Below are positions 16,987 through 25,989 of a stretch of 64,000 nucleotides of DNA, one piece after another. Each line of letters begins with the position of its first letter. Position 1 is the first letter of the stretch. A program made the translations under genes and the position numbers. The notes beneath the pieces were generated by a model. That model saw nothing but the letters and a program-made list of their open reading frames with translations, did not search any database and had not been told where the DNA came from. Source of the DNA: an uncultured Oscillospiraceae bacterium (lineage in GTDB: Bacteria; Bacillota; Clostridia; Oscillospirales; Oscillospiraceae); assembly GCA_902478785.1 (NCBI GenBank), contig CABSMJ010000005.1, positions 99,935 through 163,934 of the forward strand, read 5' to 3'.

Positions 16987-19194
16987 TCAGCCCGCAGGGC
17001 GGTTGACCTGGAGCACGCCGGAGATCTGGTTGAGCTTGCGCATGAGGGACTGGAGCTGCTCGCTGTCCTTCACGTCGATCTCCAGGTTGATGACAGCGAA
17101 CTTGTCCTCGGTGGTGCGGACGTTCAAAGAGGACACCCTTGTCTGGGTGGCGGACAGCGCCGCGGAGATGTCCAGCACCAGATTGTTGCGGTCCTTGCAG
17201 ATGATCTCCAGGGAGGTGGAGTAGCTGTCCTTGGTGTCCCTGCCCCAGCTGACCTTGATCCACCGGTCCGCCTGGTCAGGCCGCCGGCGCTCCGGGGAAG
17301 CGTTGGGGCAGTCCGCCCGGTGGACGGACACGCCGTAGCCCCGGGTGATGAAGCCCACGATGTCGTCGCCGGGCACGGGGGTGCAGCATTTGGAGAACTT
17401 CACCAGGCAGTTGTCCAGGCCCTCCACGATGATGCCCTGCTCGCTGCGGGAGCGCTTGGGCACCGCCGGACGGGTGACGCCGGGGGCCACGGTCTCCGTG
17501 GCCTGCTTTTCCGCCTGGTGCTGCTTCTGGATGCGCATGAGCTCATCCCGCATGCGGTTGACCGCCTTCTGGGCGGTGAAGCCGCCGTAGCCGATGGCGG
17601 CGTACATCTCATCCAAAGAGCCGAAGGACACCCGCTTCAAAAGGCCCGGCAGGTTCTCCGGCGCGGTGACGTCCTTCATGGGGATGCCGCAGTGCTTCAT
17701 CTCGGCCTCGAAGGAGGCCCGGCCCCGGACGATGTTCTCCTCCCGCTTCTCCTTCTTGAACCACTGGCGGATCTTGCTGCGGGCCTCGCTGGACTTGGCG
17801 ATCTGCATCCAGTCCCGGCTGGGGCCCTTGGCGGACTTGGAGGTCTGGATCTCCACGATGTCGCCGTTTTTCAGCACGTGGTCGAAGGTGACGATGCGGC
17901 CGTTGACCTTGGCGCCCACCATGTGGTTGCCCACGGCGGAGTGGATGGCGTAGGCAAAGTCGATGGGGGTGGCGCCGGCGGGCAGGTTCTGCACGTCGCC
18001 GTTGGGGGTGAAGACGAAGACCTCGTCGGCGAACATATCCACCTTCAACGAGTGGATATAGTCCTCGGCGTCGGCGCCCTCCTGGTTCTCCAGCAGACGC
18101 CGGACCCACTCGTAGCGGCCCTCGGTGCCGGCGCCCTGGCCGCCCTGCTTATATTTCCAGTGGGCGGCCACGCCGTACTCGGCCACCTCGTGCATCTCCT
18201 GGGTGCGGATCTGGACCTCGAAGGGGATGCCCGCCTCGGAGATGACGGTGGTGTGCAGGGACTGGTAGCCGTTGGGCTTGGGGGTGCCGATATAGTCCTT
18301 GAACCGTCCCAGGATGGGCTTATAGATGTCGTGGACCACGCCCAGGACGTTGTAGCAGTCGGTGGTGGTGTCCACGATGACCCGGAAGGCGAAGAGGTCG
18401 AAGATCTCGTCCAGCTGCTTATTCTGGTTGTACATCTTGCGGTAGATGCTGTACGGGTGCTTGATGCGGCCGTAGACCTTGTGGTGGATGCCCAGCTCGT
18501 CCAGCCGGGCCCCCAGCTGCTCCTGGGTCTTTTTCATGAAGGCGTCGTACTCGCTCTGCTTTTCCGCCAGGGCGGAGACGATCTCGTTGTAGGCCACCGG
18601 GTCCAGATACTTCAGGGACAGGTCCTCCAGCTCCCACTTGATCCGCTGCATGCCCAGTCGGTGGGCGATGGGGGCGTAGATCTCCATGGTCTCCAGGGAC
18701 TTTTGCTTCTGCTTGGGGGCGGACTGGTACTCCATGGTGCGCATGTTGTGGAGCCGGTCGGCGATCTTGATGAGGATGACCCGGATGTCCTTGCTCATGG
18801 CAATGAGCATCTTGCGCAGATTCTCCATCTGCTCATCCTCTTTGGTGGCGTACTGGATCCGCGTCAGCTTGCTGACGCCCTCCACCAGGTTGGCCACCGT
18901 GGGGGAGAAGAGCTTGGCGATCTGCTCATGGGTTGCCCGGGTGTCCTCGATGCAGTCGTGGAGCAGGGCACCGATGATGGACTCGGAGTCCAGGTGCAGC
19001 TCCTCGGCGATGATCTGGGCCACCGCCAGGGGATGGATGATATAGGGCTCGCCGCTCTTGCGCTTCTGGCCCTGATGGGCCTGCTCGGCAAAGTCAAAGG
19101 CAGCCCGGATCTGCTCCAGGTCGGCGCCGGGATTGTACTCCCGCACCGTCTGTTCGAGCCGTTCATACTGTTCAAATACCGTCATGGCATTCAC
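16987..19194 (-). CDS. relA: Bifunctional (p)ppGpp synthetase/hydrolase RelA/SpoT
   Basis: A 735-residue long RSH enzyme controlling the stringent response. Domains in order: HD hydrolase (residues ~45-160, with HDCIEDT and ADRLHNMRTM intact), synthetase (~230-360, YGRIKHPYSIYRKM and PKPNGYQSLHT), TGS (~395-455, VFVFTPNGDVQNLPAGATPIDFAY), a helical/zinc-finger region with CCTPVPGDDIVGFITRG, and a C-terminal ACT domain (~655-735). Hydrolase and synthetase motifs both look active. It overlaps the end of recJ by 23 bases, so the two are cotranscribed. MNAMTVFEQYERL is the chosen start; MTVFEQ three codons later is an alternative. Confidence 0.97.
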   Translation of the reverse strand: MNAMTVFEQYERLEQTVREYNPGADLEQIRAAFDFAEQAHQGQKRKSGEPYIIHPLAVAQIIAEELHLDSESIIGALLHDCIEDTRATHEQIAKLFSPTVANLVEGVSKLTRIQYATKEDEQMENLRKMLIAMSKDIRVILIKIADRLHNMRTMEYQSAPKQKQKSLETMEIYAPIAHRLGMQRIKWELEDLSLKYLDPVAYNEIVSALAEKQSEYDAFMKKTQEQLGARLDELGIHHKVYGRIKHPYSIYRKMYNQNKQLDEIFDLFAFRVIVDTTTDCYNVLGVVHDIYKPILGRFKDYIGTPKPNGYQSLHTTVISEAGIPFEVQIRTQEMHEVAEYGVAAHWKYKQGGQGAGTEGRYEWVRRLLENQEGADAEDYIHSLKVDMFADEVFVFTPNGDVQNLPAGATPIDFAYAIHSAVGNHMVGAKVNGRIVTFDHVLKNGDIVEIQTSKSAKGPSRDWMQIAKSSEARSKIRQWFKKEKREENIVRGRASFEAEMKHCGIPMKDVTAPENLPGLLKRVSFGSLDEMYAAIGYGGFTAQKAVNRMRDELMRIQKQHQAEKQATETVAPGVTRPAVPKRSRSEQGIIVEGLDNCLVKFSKCCTPVPGDDIVGFITRGYGVSVHRADCPNASPERRRPDQADRWIKVSWGRDTKDSYSTSLEIICKDRNNLVLDISAALSATQTRVSSLNVRTTEDKFAVINLEIDVKDSEQLQSLMRKLNQISGVLQVNRPAG

Positions 19195-21280
19195 CTCGGT
19201 TTTTCTGTTGACACGCCTGGGACAATCGCTGGAGCAACGGGCAGGTGTTCAGGTCCACCTTTTTCCCGCCGGCACACAGCCGCAGGTGCAAAAGGCCCTC
19301 CTCCCGCCGGCACTCGATGAGGCCCCGGTCGGCAAACACCGCCAGGCCCAGAGCGCAGCGCAAAAAGACCTCGCCGCCGCCTAAGGCCCCGGCCAGCTCC
19401 CGCAAAAAGGGCAGCGTGGCCACGGTGATCTCCTCCCCTCCGGTCCGGCGGGCCAGCTCCCGCCACAGCCTGCCCAAGGCCTCCCGGCTGGTGCGCAGGC
19501 GCGAGCGCTCCTGGGCCGTGAGGGGTGCGTCCTCTTTCAGCCGCTCCAGCAGAGCCAGGGCCTCCTCCTCGCTCTTGCTGGGGGTGAGGGAGGGGCGGAT
19601 GTCCAGCATCTGGAGCTGGATGGAGGTATTGCCCCGAAAGACGTTGATCTGCAAATGGAAGGCGGCGTCCACCCGCTCACCGGCCCAGATGCCGCAGCTC
19701 TCGGCGGTGGCGGAGAAGAAGATGGCGTCGAAGCGGGCGGTGCCCTTGCTCAGGCGCAGCTTCAGGTGCCGCCCCTGGCCCACGCTCTGGAGGGAGTCCA
19801 CCGTGGCGCCGTTCAGGACGAACACCGGCCGGTTGTTGCCGGCGCCGTAGGGCTCCAGCCGGGACAGCTCCTCCACCTCCTCCAACGTCACCCAGCCGGC
19901 CCGGTCGATGACCGCGTCGGCCTCCAGGGAGGACACGGGGAGCTTGCCGCCGCAGCTGGTGCGGACGCAGTCGTTCATCCGGGCCCGGAAGGCGGGGATG
20001 TTCTCCTCCCGGATGGTGAAGCCCGCCGCCAGCTCGTGGCCGCCGAAGCCCTCCAGCAGGTCCGAGCACCGCTCCAGGGCGGCGAAGAGGTTGAAGCCCC
20101 CGTAGGACCGGCAGGAGCCCTTGCCCATGCCGTCCTGGAGATGGATCATGAAGCTGGGGCAGGAGTACTTCTCGCTCAGGCGGGAGGCCACGATGCCCAC
20201 CACCCCCTGGTGCCAGCCCTCGCTGGCCAGGACCAGGGCGCTGCGCTCGCTCTGGGGCAGCTTTTCGATCTGCTCCACCGCCTGGGCGCAGATGGTCTGC
20301 TCCACCGCCTGCCGCTCCCGGTTCAGGGCGCACAGCTCCCGGGCCAGGGCCTCGGCCCTGGCCGGGTCCGCCTCCTCCAGCAGATCCGCCGCCAGGTCCG
20401 CCGCCCCCATGCGCCCGGCGGCGTTGATCCGGGGAGCCAGGACGAAGCCGATCTGGACGGAGGTGATGGGCTTGCCCTCCAGCCCCGCCTCCCGCAGCAG
20501 GGCGTGGATGCCCACGAAGTCCGTGTGGGGCAGGGCCTCCAGCCCCCGGCGGACGATGATCCGGTTCTCCCCCTCCATGCGCATGACGTCGGCCACGGTG
20601 CCGATGGCGGCCAAGGTGGCGTACCGGGCGAAGAGGGCGTCCTCCTTGTCCACGCCCCCCAGGGCCAGCACCAGCTTCAGCGCCACGCCCACGCCGGCCA
20701 GGTGCTTGAAGGGGTAGAGGCAGTCCCCCCGGTGGGGGTCCACCACCGCCACGGCGGCAGGCAGCTCCTCCTTGCACTCGTGGTGGTCGGTGATGACCAC
20801 GTCCATGCCCAGGGAGTTGGCAAAGTCCACCTCGGCGGCGCCGGTGATGCCGCAGTCCACGGTCACCAGCAGCCGGGCCCCCCGGTCGTAGAGGCTGCGG
20901 ATGGCCTCCTCACCCAGGCCGTAGCCGTCCTCGATGCGCCGGGGGATATAGCGGATGCAGTCCGCGCCGATGGACCGCAGGTAGTCGGTGAGCAGACAGG
21001 TGGCGGTGATGCCGTCCACGTCATAGTCGCCGTAGACGGCGATGCGCTCCCCGCTTGCCACGGCCCGCTGGATGCGCTCCACCGCCTTGTCCATGTCCTT
21101 CATGGCCATGGGGCTGATGGACAGCTCCCGCTCCCGGTCCAGGAATTCCGCCGCCTCCTGGGCGCACGTCACGCCCCGGGAGGCCAGCACCAGGGACAGC
21201 AGGTACGGATACCCGTCCTCCATCAGAGCCTGGGCCGCGCCGTCAGGCGCGGGGGCAATGTTCCAGCGTTCATATTTCAT
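19172..21280 (-). CDS. recJ: Single-stranded-DNA-specific exonuclease RecJ
   Basis: A 702-residue 5'-3' ssDNA exonuclease used in recombination and mismatch/base-excision repair. The DHH motifs are intact: VYGDYDVDGITATCLL near residue 82, VDCGIT, VITDHHECKEELP near 160, and the DHHA1 segment GFGGHELAAGFTI near 415; an OB-fold region follows. The start at 21280 is set by GGAGAGGAGG and by homology, although the frame opens earlier. A sigma-A promoter lies upstream and diverges from the SLH gene. The C-terminus overlaps the relA start. Confidence 0.95.
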   Translation of the reverse strand: MKYERWNIAPAPDGAAQALMEDGYPYLLSLVLASRGVTCAQEAAEFLDRERELSISPMAMKDMDKAVERIQRAVASGERIAVYGDYDVDGITATCLLTDYLRSIGADCIRYIPRRIEDGYGLGEEAIRSLYDRGARLLVTVDCGITGAAEVDFANSLGMDVVITDHHECKEELPAAVAVVDPHRGDCLYPFKHLAGVGVALKLVLALGGVDKEDALFARYATLAAIGTVADVMRMEGENRIIVRRGLEALPHTDFVGIHALLREAGLEGKPITSVQIGFVLAPRINAAGRMGAADLAADLLEEADPARAEALARELCALNRERQAVEQTICAQAVEQIEKLPQSERSALVLASEGWHQGVVGIVASRLSEKYSCPSFMIHLQDGMGKGSCRSYGGFNLFAALERCSDLLEGFGGHELAAGFTIREENIPAFRARMNDCVRTSCGGKLPVSSLEADAVIDRAGWVTLEEVEELSRLEPYGAGNNRPVFVLNGATVDSLQSVGQGRHLKLRLSKGTARFDAIFFSATAESCGIWAGERVDAAFHLQINVFRGNTSIQLQMLDIRPSLTPSKSEEEALALLERLKEDAPLTAQERSRLRTSREALGRLWRELARRTGGEEITVATLPFLRELAGALGGGEVFLRCALGLAVFADRGLIECRREEGLLHLRLCAGGKKVDLNTCPLLQRLSQACQQKNRGECHDGI

Positions 21281-21350
21281 AGCGGCGCGGCCTCCTCTCC
21301 TTCGCCGCCGGCTCCGCCGGCAGCAAACTTTTCGCCATAATAACCTAATT

Positions 21351-21379
21351 ATTATAACAAATTTGCAGGGAAACGTAAA
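21351..21379 (-). promoter_or_regulatory. Sigma-A promoter for recJ-relA-dtd
   Basis: Minus strand -35 TTTACG (21374-21379), 17-base spacer and a perfect -10 TATAAT (21351-21356). Confidence 0.65.
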
Positions 21380-21407
21380 GGCAAAAGTGACTTGCCGCCG
21401 GCAAAAT

Positions 21408-21436
21408 TTGACGCCAAGGCCATATTTTGCTACAAT
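21408..21436 (+). promoter_or_regulatory. Sigma-A promoter for the SLH gene at 21592
   Basis: TTGACG (21408-21413), 17-base spacer, TACAAT (21431-21436). It diverges from the recJ promoter with ~30 bp between the two -35 boxes. The ~310-bp intergenic gap is otherwise leader sequence. Confidence 0.65.
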
Positions 21437-21591
21437 ATGGGGCACAATAGGCACACATCCCTTTTCCTTTCCCGCCCCCGGGCCGTCCAAGGCATCCCCG
21501 CCGAAGCGGCCGGGGAAGGGCCCGGAGGCATCTGCCGCGCCGGACGCTAGAGGGAGAGGAAGCGGTACTTTTACAAAAAGGAGAACGAACT

Positions 21592-23124
21592 ATGACTGGA
21601 ATCTTTCGGCGCGCCGCCGCGCTGGCGGTGGTGCTGGCGCTGAGCGCCCTTCTCACCGTCCCTGCCGGTGCCGCCACCCGATTCTCGGACGTGCCGGCGG
21701 ACCACTGGGCCGCCCAAAGCATCGCCCGGGCGGTGGACGCGGGCCTCATCCAGGGCCGGGGCGACGGCACCTTCGGCCTGGGCCAGCCCATGACCCGGGC
21801 CTCCTTCGTGACGGTGCTGGGCCGCCTGATGGGCTGGAAAACCGTGACCCCCGACGAGCCCACCTTCACCGACGTGGGGCCCGAGGACTGGTTCTACGGT
21901 GCCGTGGAGACCGCCTGCGCCAACGGGGCGGTGCTGAGCCAGAGCGGCACCTTCCGCCCCGCCGACGCCGTCACCCGGGAGGAGATGGCCTCCATGCTGG
22001 TGCGGTGCCTGGGCTATGAGACCCTGTCGGGCCTGGCTCTGGCCCTGCCCACCACCTTCCAGGACCTGACCACCAACGCCGGCTACATCGCCGTGGCCTA
22101 TGACCTGGGGCTGATGAACGGGTACAGCGCCACCACCTTCGGCCCTGACGACCCGGCCTCCCGGGAAGAGGCGGCGGTGGTGCTCATGCGCCTCCACGAC
22201 CGCCTGGGCGACGCCCTTCCCGCCGCCGTGTCCGGGGTGTGGGCCGGCGGGTCCGACTCCGGCGCCTCTTTGACAGAAGCCGGGAAGCTGGACGCCGTGG
22301 CCGTGCCGGGCCTGAAGATCACCAAGGGCGGCCAGACCGTCCTCACCGACGCCGGCACCGTAGGCTCCGTCACCGACACCGGCGCCCGGGCCCTGTTCCA
22401 CGTGGAGTATGACGCCGAAGCCCTGCCGGAGGCGGCCCAGGCCGAAAGTGCCGCCGCCCGGCTTCTCTCCGCCGCCGCGGACGCCGGCTGCCGGGGCGTG
22501 CTTCTGGACTGCGCCGACTCCGACGCCGCCCACAAGGCGGCCTACACCGCCCTGGCCCAGGCCCTGAAGGGGGCCATGGAGGAGGAGTGGGTGCTGTATG
22601 TCACCGCCCAGGCCCCGGTGTGGCAGGGAGAGAGCCCCCAGGGCTATGACTACGCCGCTCTGGGCAAGAGCGCCGACCGCCTGGTGGTCCAGGTGGGCGC
22701 TTATGAGGAGATGGTGGGCGGCTTCCCCACCACGCCGCCGGAGCCTCTGGAGGAGGTCTACTACGCCCTGTGCAAGCTGACGGAGCAGGTCTCGCCGGAG
22801 AAGCTGAGCCTCTCCCTCACCACCACGGCCGCCGCCTGGGTGGACAGCGGCAAGGGCTATCAGCCCGGCGGAGAGATGCCGGTGCAGGAGCTGGAGGAAC
22901 TGCTGGAGGACGGCCAGACCTACTACTCCCAGCGCTATCAGGCGGCCTACGGCCTCAGCGAGGAGCGGGGCCGCACCACCGCCGTGTGGTACCTCAATGC
23001 CGACGCCGCCGCAGAGCGGGTCCAGCTGGCCCGCCTGCTGGGCATCACCCATGTGACCCTCTCCGACGCCGCCAGCGTCAGCGAAAGCGGGTCTTTCTCC
23101 ATCGCCGGAGCGCTGTGGAAATAA
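21592..23124 (+). CDS. S-layer homology protein with a degenerate GH18-like domain
   Basis: A 510-residue exported protein: signal peptide (residues 1-27, cleavage near AGAA), three SLH repeats (~28-200; FSDVPADHWAAQSIARAVDAG, FTDVGPEDWFYGAVETACAN, FQDLTTNAGYIAVAYDLGLM) that anchor to secondary wall polymer, then a C-terminal region (~225-510) resembling a GH18/SleL-type barrel. In the segment GCRGVLLDCADSD, which corresponds to the GH18 DxxDxDxE strand, the catalytic glutamate is absent, so it may bind rather than cleave glycan. The GH18 relationship is my inference from pattern. Confidence 0.75.
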   Translation: MTGIFRRAAALAVVLALSALLTVPAGAATRFSDVPADHWAAQSIARAVDAGLIQGRGDGTFGLGQPMTRASFVTVLGRLMGWKTVTPDEPTFTDVGPEDWFYGAVETACANGAVLSQSGTFRPADAVTREEMASMLVRCLGYETLSGLALALPTTFQDLTTNAGYIAVAYDLGLMNGYSATTFGPDDPASREEAAVVLMRLHDRLGDALPAAVSGVWAGGSDSGASLTEAGKLDAVAVPGLKITKGGQTVLTDAGTVGSVTDTGARALFHVEYDAEALPEAAQAESAAARLLSAAADAGCRGVLLDCADSDAAHKAAYTALAQALKGAMEEEWVLYVTAQAPVWQGESPQGYDYAALGKSADRLVVQVGAYEEMVGGFPTTPPEPLEEVYYALCKLTEQVSPEKLSLSLTTTAAAWVDSGKGYQPGGEMPVQELEELLEDGQTYYSQRYQAAYGLSEERGRTTAVWYLNADAAAERVQLARLLGITHVTLSDAASVSESGSFSIAGALWK

Positions 23125-23459
23125 ACCAGGCCCCGCCGCTTGTGGCGGCGGCATAGGGGACAGAGCGCCGCGCATAGGGTAAAGAGCACCCACCCGGGAG
23201 TCTTCCGCTCCCCGTCCGGGACGCCGGAGCGGAAGGGGCAATTTACAATTTGTTTTGCTGCCGTTCACAGTTTCGCCGTAATTGTCCGCTATTGTATAGA
23301 CAGACAAGAGGAGGAACCCCACTTCGTGAGATCTCTCTGCTGCCGCGGCGTTATGACCCGCGGCGCGCCGATGCCCCGGAAAGTTCTGGGGATGAGCCAA
23401 CGGCGTCTCGGGCTGAGTCGGAGCGGTGCCCTTTGTCCCCGAAAAGAAAGCTTTGTGCC
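23125..23459. other. Gap between the SLH gene and the DUF2461 gene: hairpins, no convincing gene
   Basis: Contains a stem at 23201-23234 (CTTCCGCTCC with GGAGCGGAAG), an AT-rich stretch at 23236-23300 that may hold a promoter, and a GC-rich structured stretch up to the terminator at 23460. Open frames here lack RBS and family features. Confidence 0.4.
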
Positions 23460-23496
23460 GGGCCGTGTCCTAAGTGGGGGACACGGCCCCTTTTTT
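23460..23496 (+). terminator. Strong intrinsic terminator without an obvious upstream gene
   Basis: GGGCCGTGTCC and GGACACGGCCC form an 11-bp stem, loop of eight bases, followed by a T run. It lies ~335 bp beyond the SLH gene and ~90 bp before the DUF2461 gene. Confidence 0.85.
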
Positions 23497-23587
23497 GCCC
23501 CGGGGCGCTTCCGCCGCCGGGGATTCCGTGGTATACTCACCACCAGAGCGCCCGCCCCAGGGGGCGGGCGGAAGGAGGAAAGACACT

Positions 23588-24268
23588 ATGTTTACCGGTT
23601 TTACCGATGAGACCGTGGACTTCATGTGGGGCATCCGCTTCAACAACGAGCGCAGCTGGTTCGAGGCCCACAAGGAGGACTACCTGACCTATTTTTACCG
23701 GCCCATGGTGGCCTTGGCCGACGAGGTGTACGATTATCTGGCCCACCGGCGGCCGGACCTGGGCCTGATCCGCAAGGTGACGCGGATCTACCGGGACGCC
23801 CGGCGGCTCCACGGCCGGGGGCCCTACAAGGACCACCTGTGGTTTTGCGTGGAGCAGCCCTCGGAGCAGTGGACCGCCCACCCCACCATGTGGTTCGAGC
23901 TGGGGCCGGAGAGCTGGAGCTACGGCCTGGGCTACTACATGGCCCGGCCGGTGACCATGGCCCGGCTCCGGGCCCGGATGGACGCGGACCCCAGGGTCAT
24001 GACGGACCTGACGAAGCGCCTTTCCCGCCAGTCGGAGTTCGTGCTGGAGGGGGAGGAGTACCGCCGGCCCAAGGCCCAAGCCCCGGCGCCGGAGCTGGAG
24101 CCCTGGTACCGGAAGAAGTCCTTCTCCATCTACCACGAGGCCAAGCTGGAGGACCTCCTCTTCTCCCACGACCTGGTGGAGCGGCTGAAAAAGGGGTACG
24201 ACTTCCTGCTGCCCTATTACGACTACTTCATCACCCTGGACTCCGACCCGGACCCCCGGGAGATGTGA
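23588..24268 (+). CDS. DUF2461 domain-containing protein
   Basis: A 226-residue soluble protein matching DUF2461 (TIGR02453-type): N-terminal FTDETVDFMWGIRFNNERSWFEAHKEDY, central KVTRIYRDARRLHGRGPYKDHLWF and C-terminal WYRKKSFSIYHEAKLEDLLF. The family is widespread and of unknown function. GGAAGGAGGAAAG precedes the ATG at 23588. A weak promoter with a clear -10 TATACT sits at 23532-23537. The gene is convergent with gpr, separated by only four bases, and no separate terminator is visible there. Confidence 0.88.
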   Translation: MFTGFTDETVDFMWGIRFNNERSWFEAHKEDYLTYFYRPMVALADEVYDYLAHRRPDLGLIRKVTRIYRDARRLHGRGPYKDHLWFCVEQPSEQWTAHPTMWFELGPESWSYGLGYYMARPVTMARLRARMDADPRVMTDLTKRLSRQSEFVLEGEEYRRPKAQAPAPELEPWYRKKSFSIYHEAKLEDLLFSHDLVERLKKGYDFLLPYYDYFITLDSDPDPREM

Positions 24269-24272
24269 GGGG

Positions 24273-25169
24273 TCAGCTCAGGAGGGCGTCGATCTCGTCC
24301 ACGTCCAGGCCCTGGAGGGCCCAGTTGAGGGCGTAGCCCACCACCTTGCTCAGGTCCCGGACCCGGGCGTCGATGTCCTGGGGCGTGACCATCAGAGGCT
24401 GACCCCGGCCCCGCAGGGCCTCCGGGTCCAGCTCCGGAACGCCGGCCTCCTCCATCAGGTCCGCCGCCAGCGTGGCCCCGTCCACCACCGTGGGGATGCC
24501 CACGGCGAACACCGGCACCCCCAGGCTCTCCTCATTTAAGGCCATGCGCCGGTTGCCCACCCCGGAGCCCGGGGCGATGCCGGTGTCGCTGACTTGGACG
24601 GTGGCGCAGACCCGGGCCATCCGCCGGGCCGCCAGGGCGTCCACCGCCACAATGAAGTCCGGCCGCACTGTCTCCGCCGCCCCCCGCACCAGCTCCGCCG
24701 ACTCCAGTCCCGTGGTGGCCAGCACCCCGGTGCGCACCGCCGCCACCGGCCGCAGCCCGGAGAACTGCTCCGGCATGGCCCGCAGCAGGTGGCGGGTCAC
24801 CAGCAGGTGGTCCAGGGCCTGGGGGCCCACCGCGTCGGGGGTCATGGCCCGGTTGCCCAGACCCACCACCAGGGCCGTGCCCTCCTGGGGCAGCAGCTCC
24901 CGCAGCTCCGCCCCCAGGGCCCGCACCGCCCGGCCAAAAAAGTCCTCCCGCCGGTCCCGGAAAGCCGTCAGGTCCACGGTGACGTAGGTGCCCACGGGCT
25001 TGCCCAGGGCCTTTGCCCCGGTGTCGTTGAGGATCTCCACCCTTGTGATGGGCCAGCCCTCCCGCTTCCGGTTTCTTGCCCGGACCCCCGGCAAGCGGGT
25101 GGTTTTCTCCGCGCTCTCCTTCCAAAGCTCCTGGGCCTCCAGGGCCAGATCCGTCCGTCTGGTCAGCAT
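24273..25169 (-). CDS. gpr: GPR endopeptidase (germination protease)
   Basis: A 298-residue aspartic-type protease that degrades small acid-soluble spore proteins early in germination. It is made in the forespore as a zymogen; the N-terminal RTDLALEAQE matches the family's autoprocessing site (RTDLAxE). Conserved core: VGLGNRAMTPDAVGPQ, DFIVAVDALAARR, and VSDTGIAPGSGVGNRR. GGAAGGGAGCGG precedes the ATG at 25169; a forespore-type promoter is seen upstream. Indicates that the organism forms spores. Confidence 0.96.
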   Translation of the reverse strand: MLTRRTDLALEAQELWKESAEKTTRLPGVRARNRKREGWPITRVEILNDTGAKALGKPVGTYVTVDLTAFRDRREDFFGRAVRALGAELRELLPQEGTALVVGLGNRAMTPDAVGPQALDHLLVTRHLLRAMPEQFSGLRPVAAVRTGVLATTGLESAELVRGAAETVRPDFIVAVDALAARRMARVCATVQVSDTGIAPGSGVGNRRMALNEESLGVPVFAVGIPTVVDGATLAADLMEEAGVPELDPEALRGRGQPLMVTPQDIDARVRDLSKVVGYALNWALQGLDVDEIDALLS

Positions 25170-25220
25170 AGTTGCCTCCGCTCCCTTCCCTTGTCGCCAC
25201 AAAATATGGTGGTTTGTCCT

Positions 25221-25249
25221 TAGCGTGAGCGGAAAATGCGGGGATATGC
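25221..25249 (-). promoter_or_regulatory. Forespore sigma-G/sigma-F-type promoter for gpr
   Basis: Minus strand GCATA (25245-25249), 17-base spacer, CACGCTA (25221-25227), a reasonable match to the sigma-G pattern GHATR-N17/18-CATNHTA. gpr is transcribed by sigma-F and sigma-G in Bacillus. Confidence 0.5.
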
Positions 25250-25279
25250 AAAAAAATGTAGTAATTTTGAAAAAAACCC

Positions 25280-25308
25280 TTGCATTTTTTTCTTTTGGAT
25301 GATAAAAT
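25280..25308 (+). promoter_or_regulatory. Sigma-A promoter for rpsT
   Basis: TTGCAT (25280-25285), 17-base T-rich spacer, TAAAAT (25303-25308). Confidence 0.65.
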
Positions 25309-25372
25309 ACCATTCTGCACGGTGGACTTTATCGCCCGCCGTGGGATTCTATCGCCTAAGGAGGTGTTTGGT

Positions 25373-25636
25373 TTGCCGAATATTAAATCTGCCAAGAAGC
25401 GCGTTCTGATTGCGGAAGCGAGAAACGCTCGCAACAAGGCTGAGAAGTCCGCGCTGAAGACCGCCATCAAGAAGTTCGAGGCTGCTGCCGCAGAAGGCAA
25501 TCGCACCGAGGCCGATGGCGCTTACAAGGTCGCAGTGAAGAAGATCGATCAGGCTGCTGCGAAGGGTGTTCTGCACAAGAACAACGCCGCGCACAAGAAG
25601 AGCGCTCTGACTCTGAAGCTGAACAAGATCGGCTAA
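25373..25636 (+). CDS. rpsT: 30S ribosomal protein S20 (TTG start)
   Basis: An 87-residue S20 (MPNIKSAKKRVLIAEARNAR... ending HKKSALTLKLNKIG), which binds 16S rRNA early in 30S assembly. It uses a TTG start at 25373, preceded by a near-perfect AAGGAGGTG; the track's in-frame ATG upstream lies inside the promoter and is not used. TTG starts reduce translation and, in some bacteria, are part of S20 autoregulation. Single gene with its own promoter and terminator. Confidence 0.97.
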   Translation: MPNIKSAKKRVLIAEARNARNKAEKSALKTAIKKFEAAAAEGNRTEADGAYKVAVKKIDQAAAKGVLHKNNAAHKKSALTLKLNKIG

Positions 25637-25663
25637 GCTGTCGGCCTTTGGTTAAGGCAAACG

Positions 25664-25695
25664 GGAGACACCCTGTATGGGGTGTCTCTTTTTTT
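25664..25695 (+). terminator. Terminator after rpsT
   Basis: GGAGACACCC and GGGTGTCTC arms around a short loop, followed by a run of T residues. Confidence 0.9.
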
Positions 25696-25798
25696 GCTCT
25701 TCGGGGCCTGTCCGGCGGCTTTCTTTTCCCCAAAAACCGCTCCCCGCCGCCTCAGGGCGGCAAAAGGGGAGGGGTTTTCTCTTTTTTCCCGGGAAATG

Positions 25799-25827
25799 TT
25801 GTTGTTTTTCCCCAAATGTGGTATACT
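25799..25827 (+). promoter_or_regulatory. Sigma-A promoter for metG
   Basis: TTGTTG (25799-25804), 17-base spacer, TATACT (25822-25827). The ~160-base leader that follows contains GC hairpins, one being GGCAGCC/GGCTGCC near 25951-25972, but no T-box or SAM-riboswitch signature that I can recognise. Confidence 0.6.
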
Positions 25828-25989
25828 ACCCTCCAAACGGCTCCAGGACCCTTGCGGCCCGGGCGGCGGGAAACCGCCTGCGCCCCGGGCAGCCGCCCCA
25901 TCCGCGGCCCGCCTTCGGCCCATGAAGTTTCGTGTGCAAGCTTGCGGCAGCCTTCCATTCGGGCTGCCGGAAAAGGAGGATTTATCCCA

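Noticed and set aside
16963..19320. 785-codon plus-strand frame opposite relA
   Set aside because: Mirror of the well-supported relA gene; the translation is a repetitive Leu/Gly/His/Val-rich shadow without domains.
25828..25989. T-box or SAM riboswitch in the metG leader
   Set aside because: Hairpins are present, but the T-box AGGGTGG-type core and the SAM-I signature are absent, and there is no terminator before the start codon.
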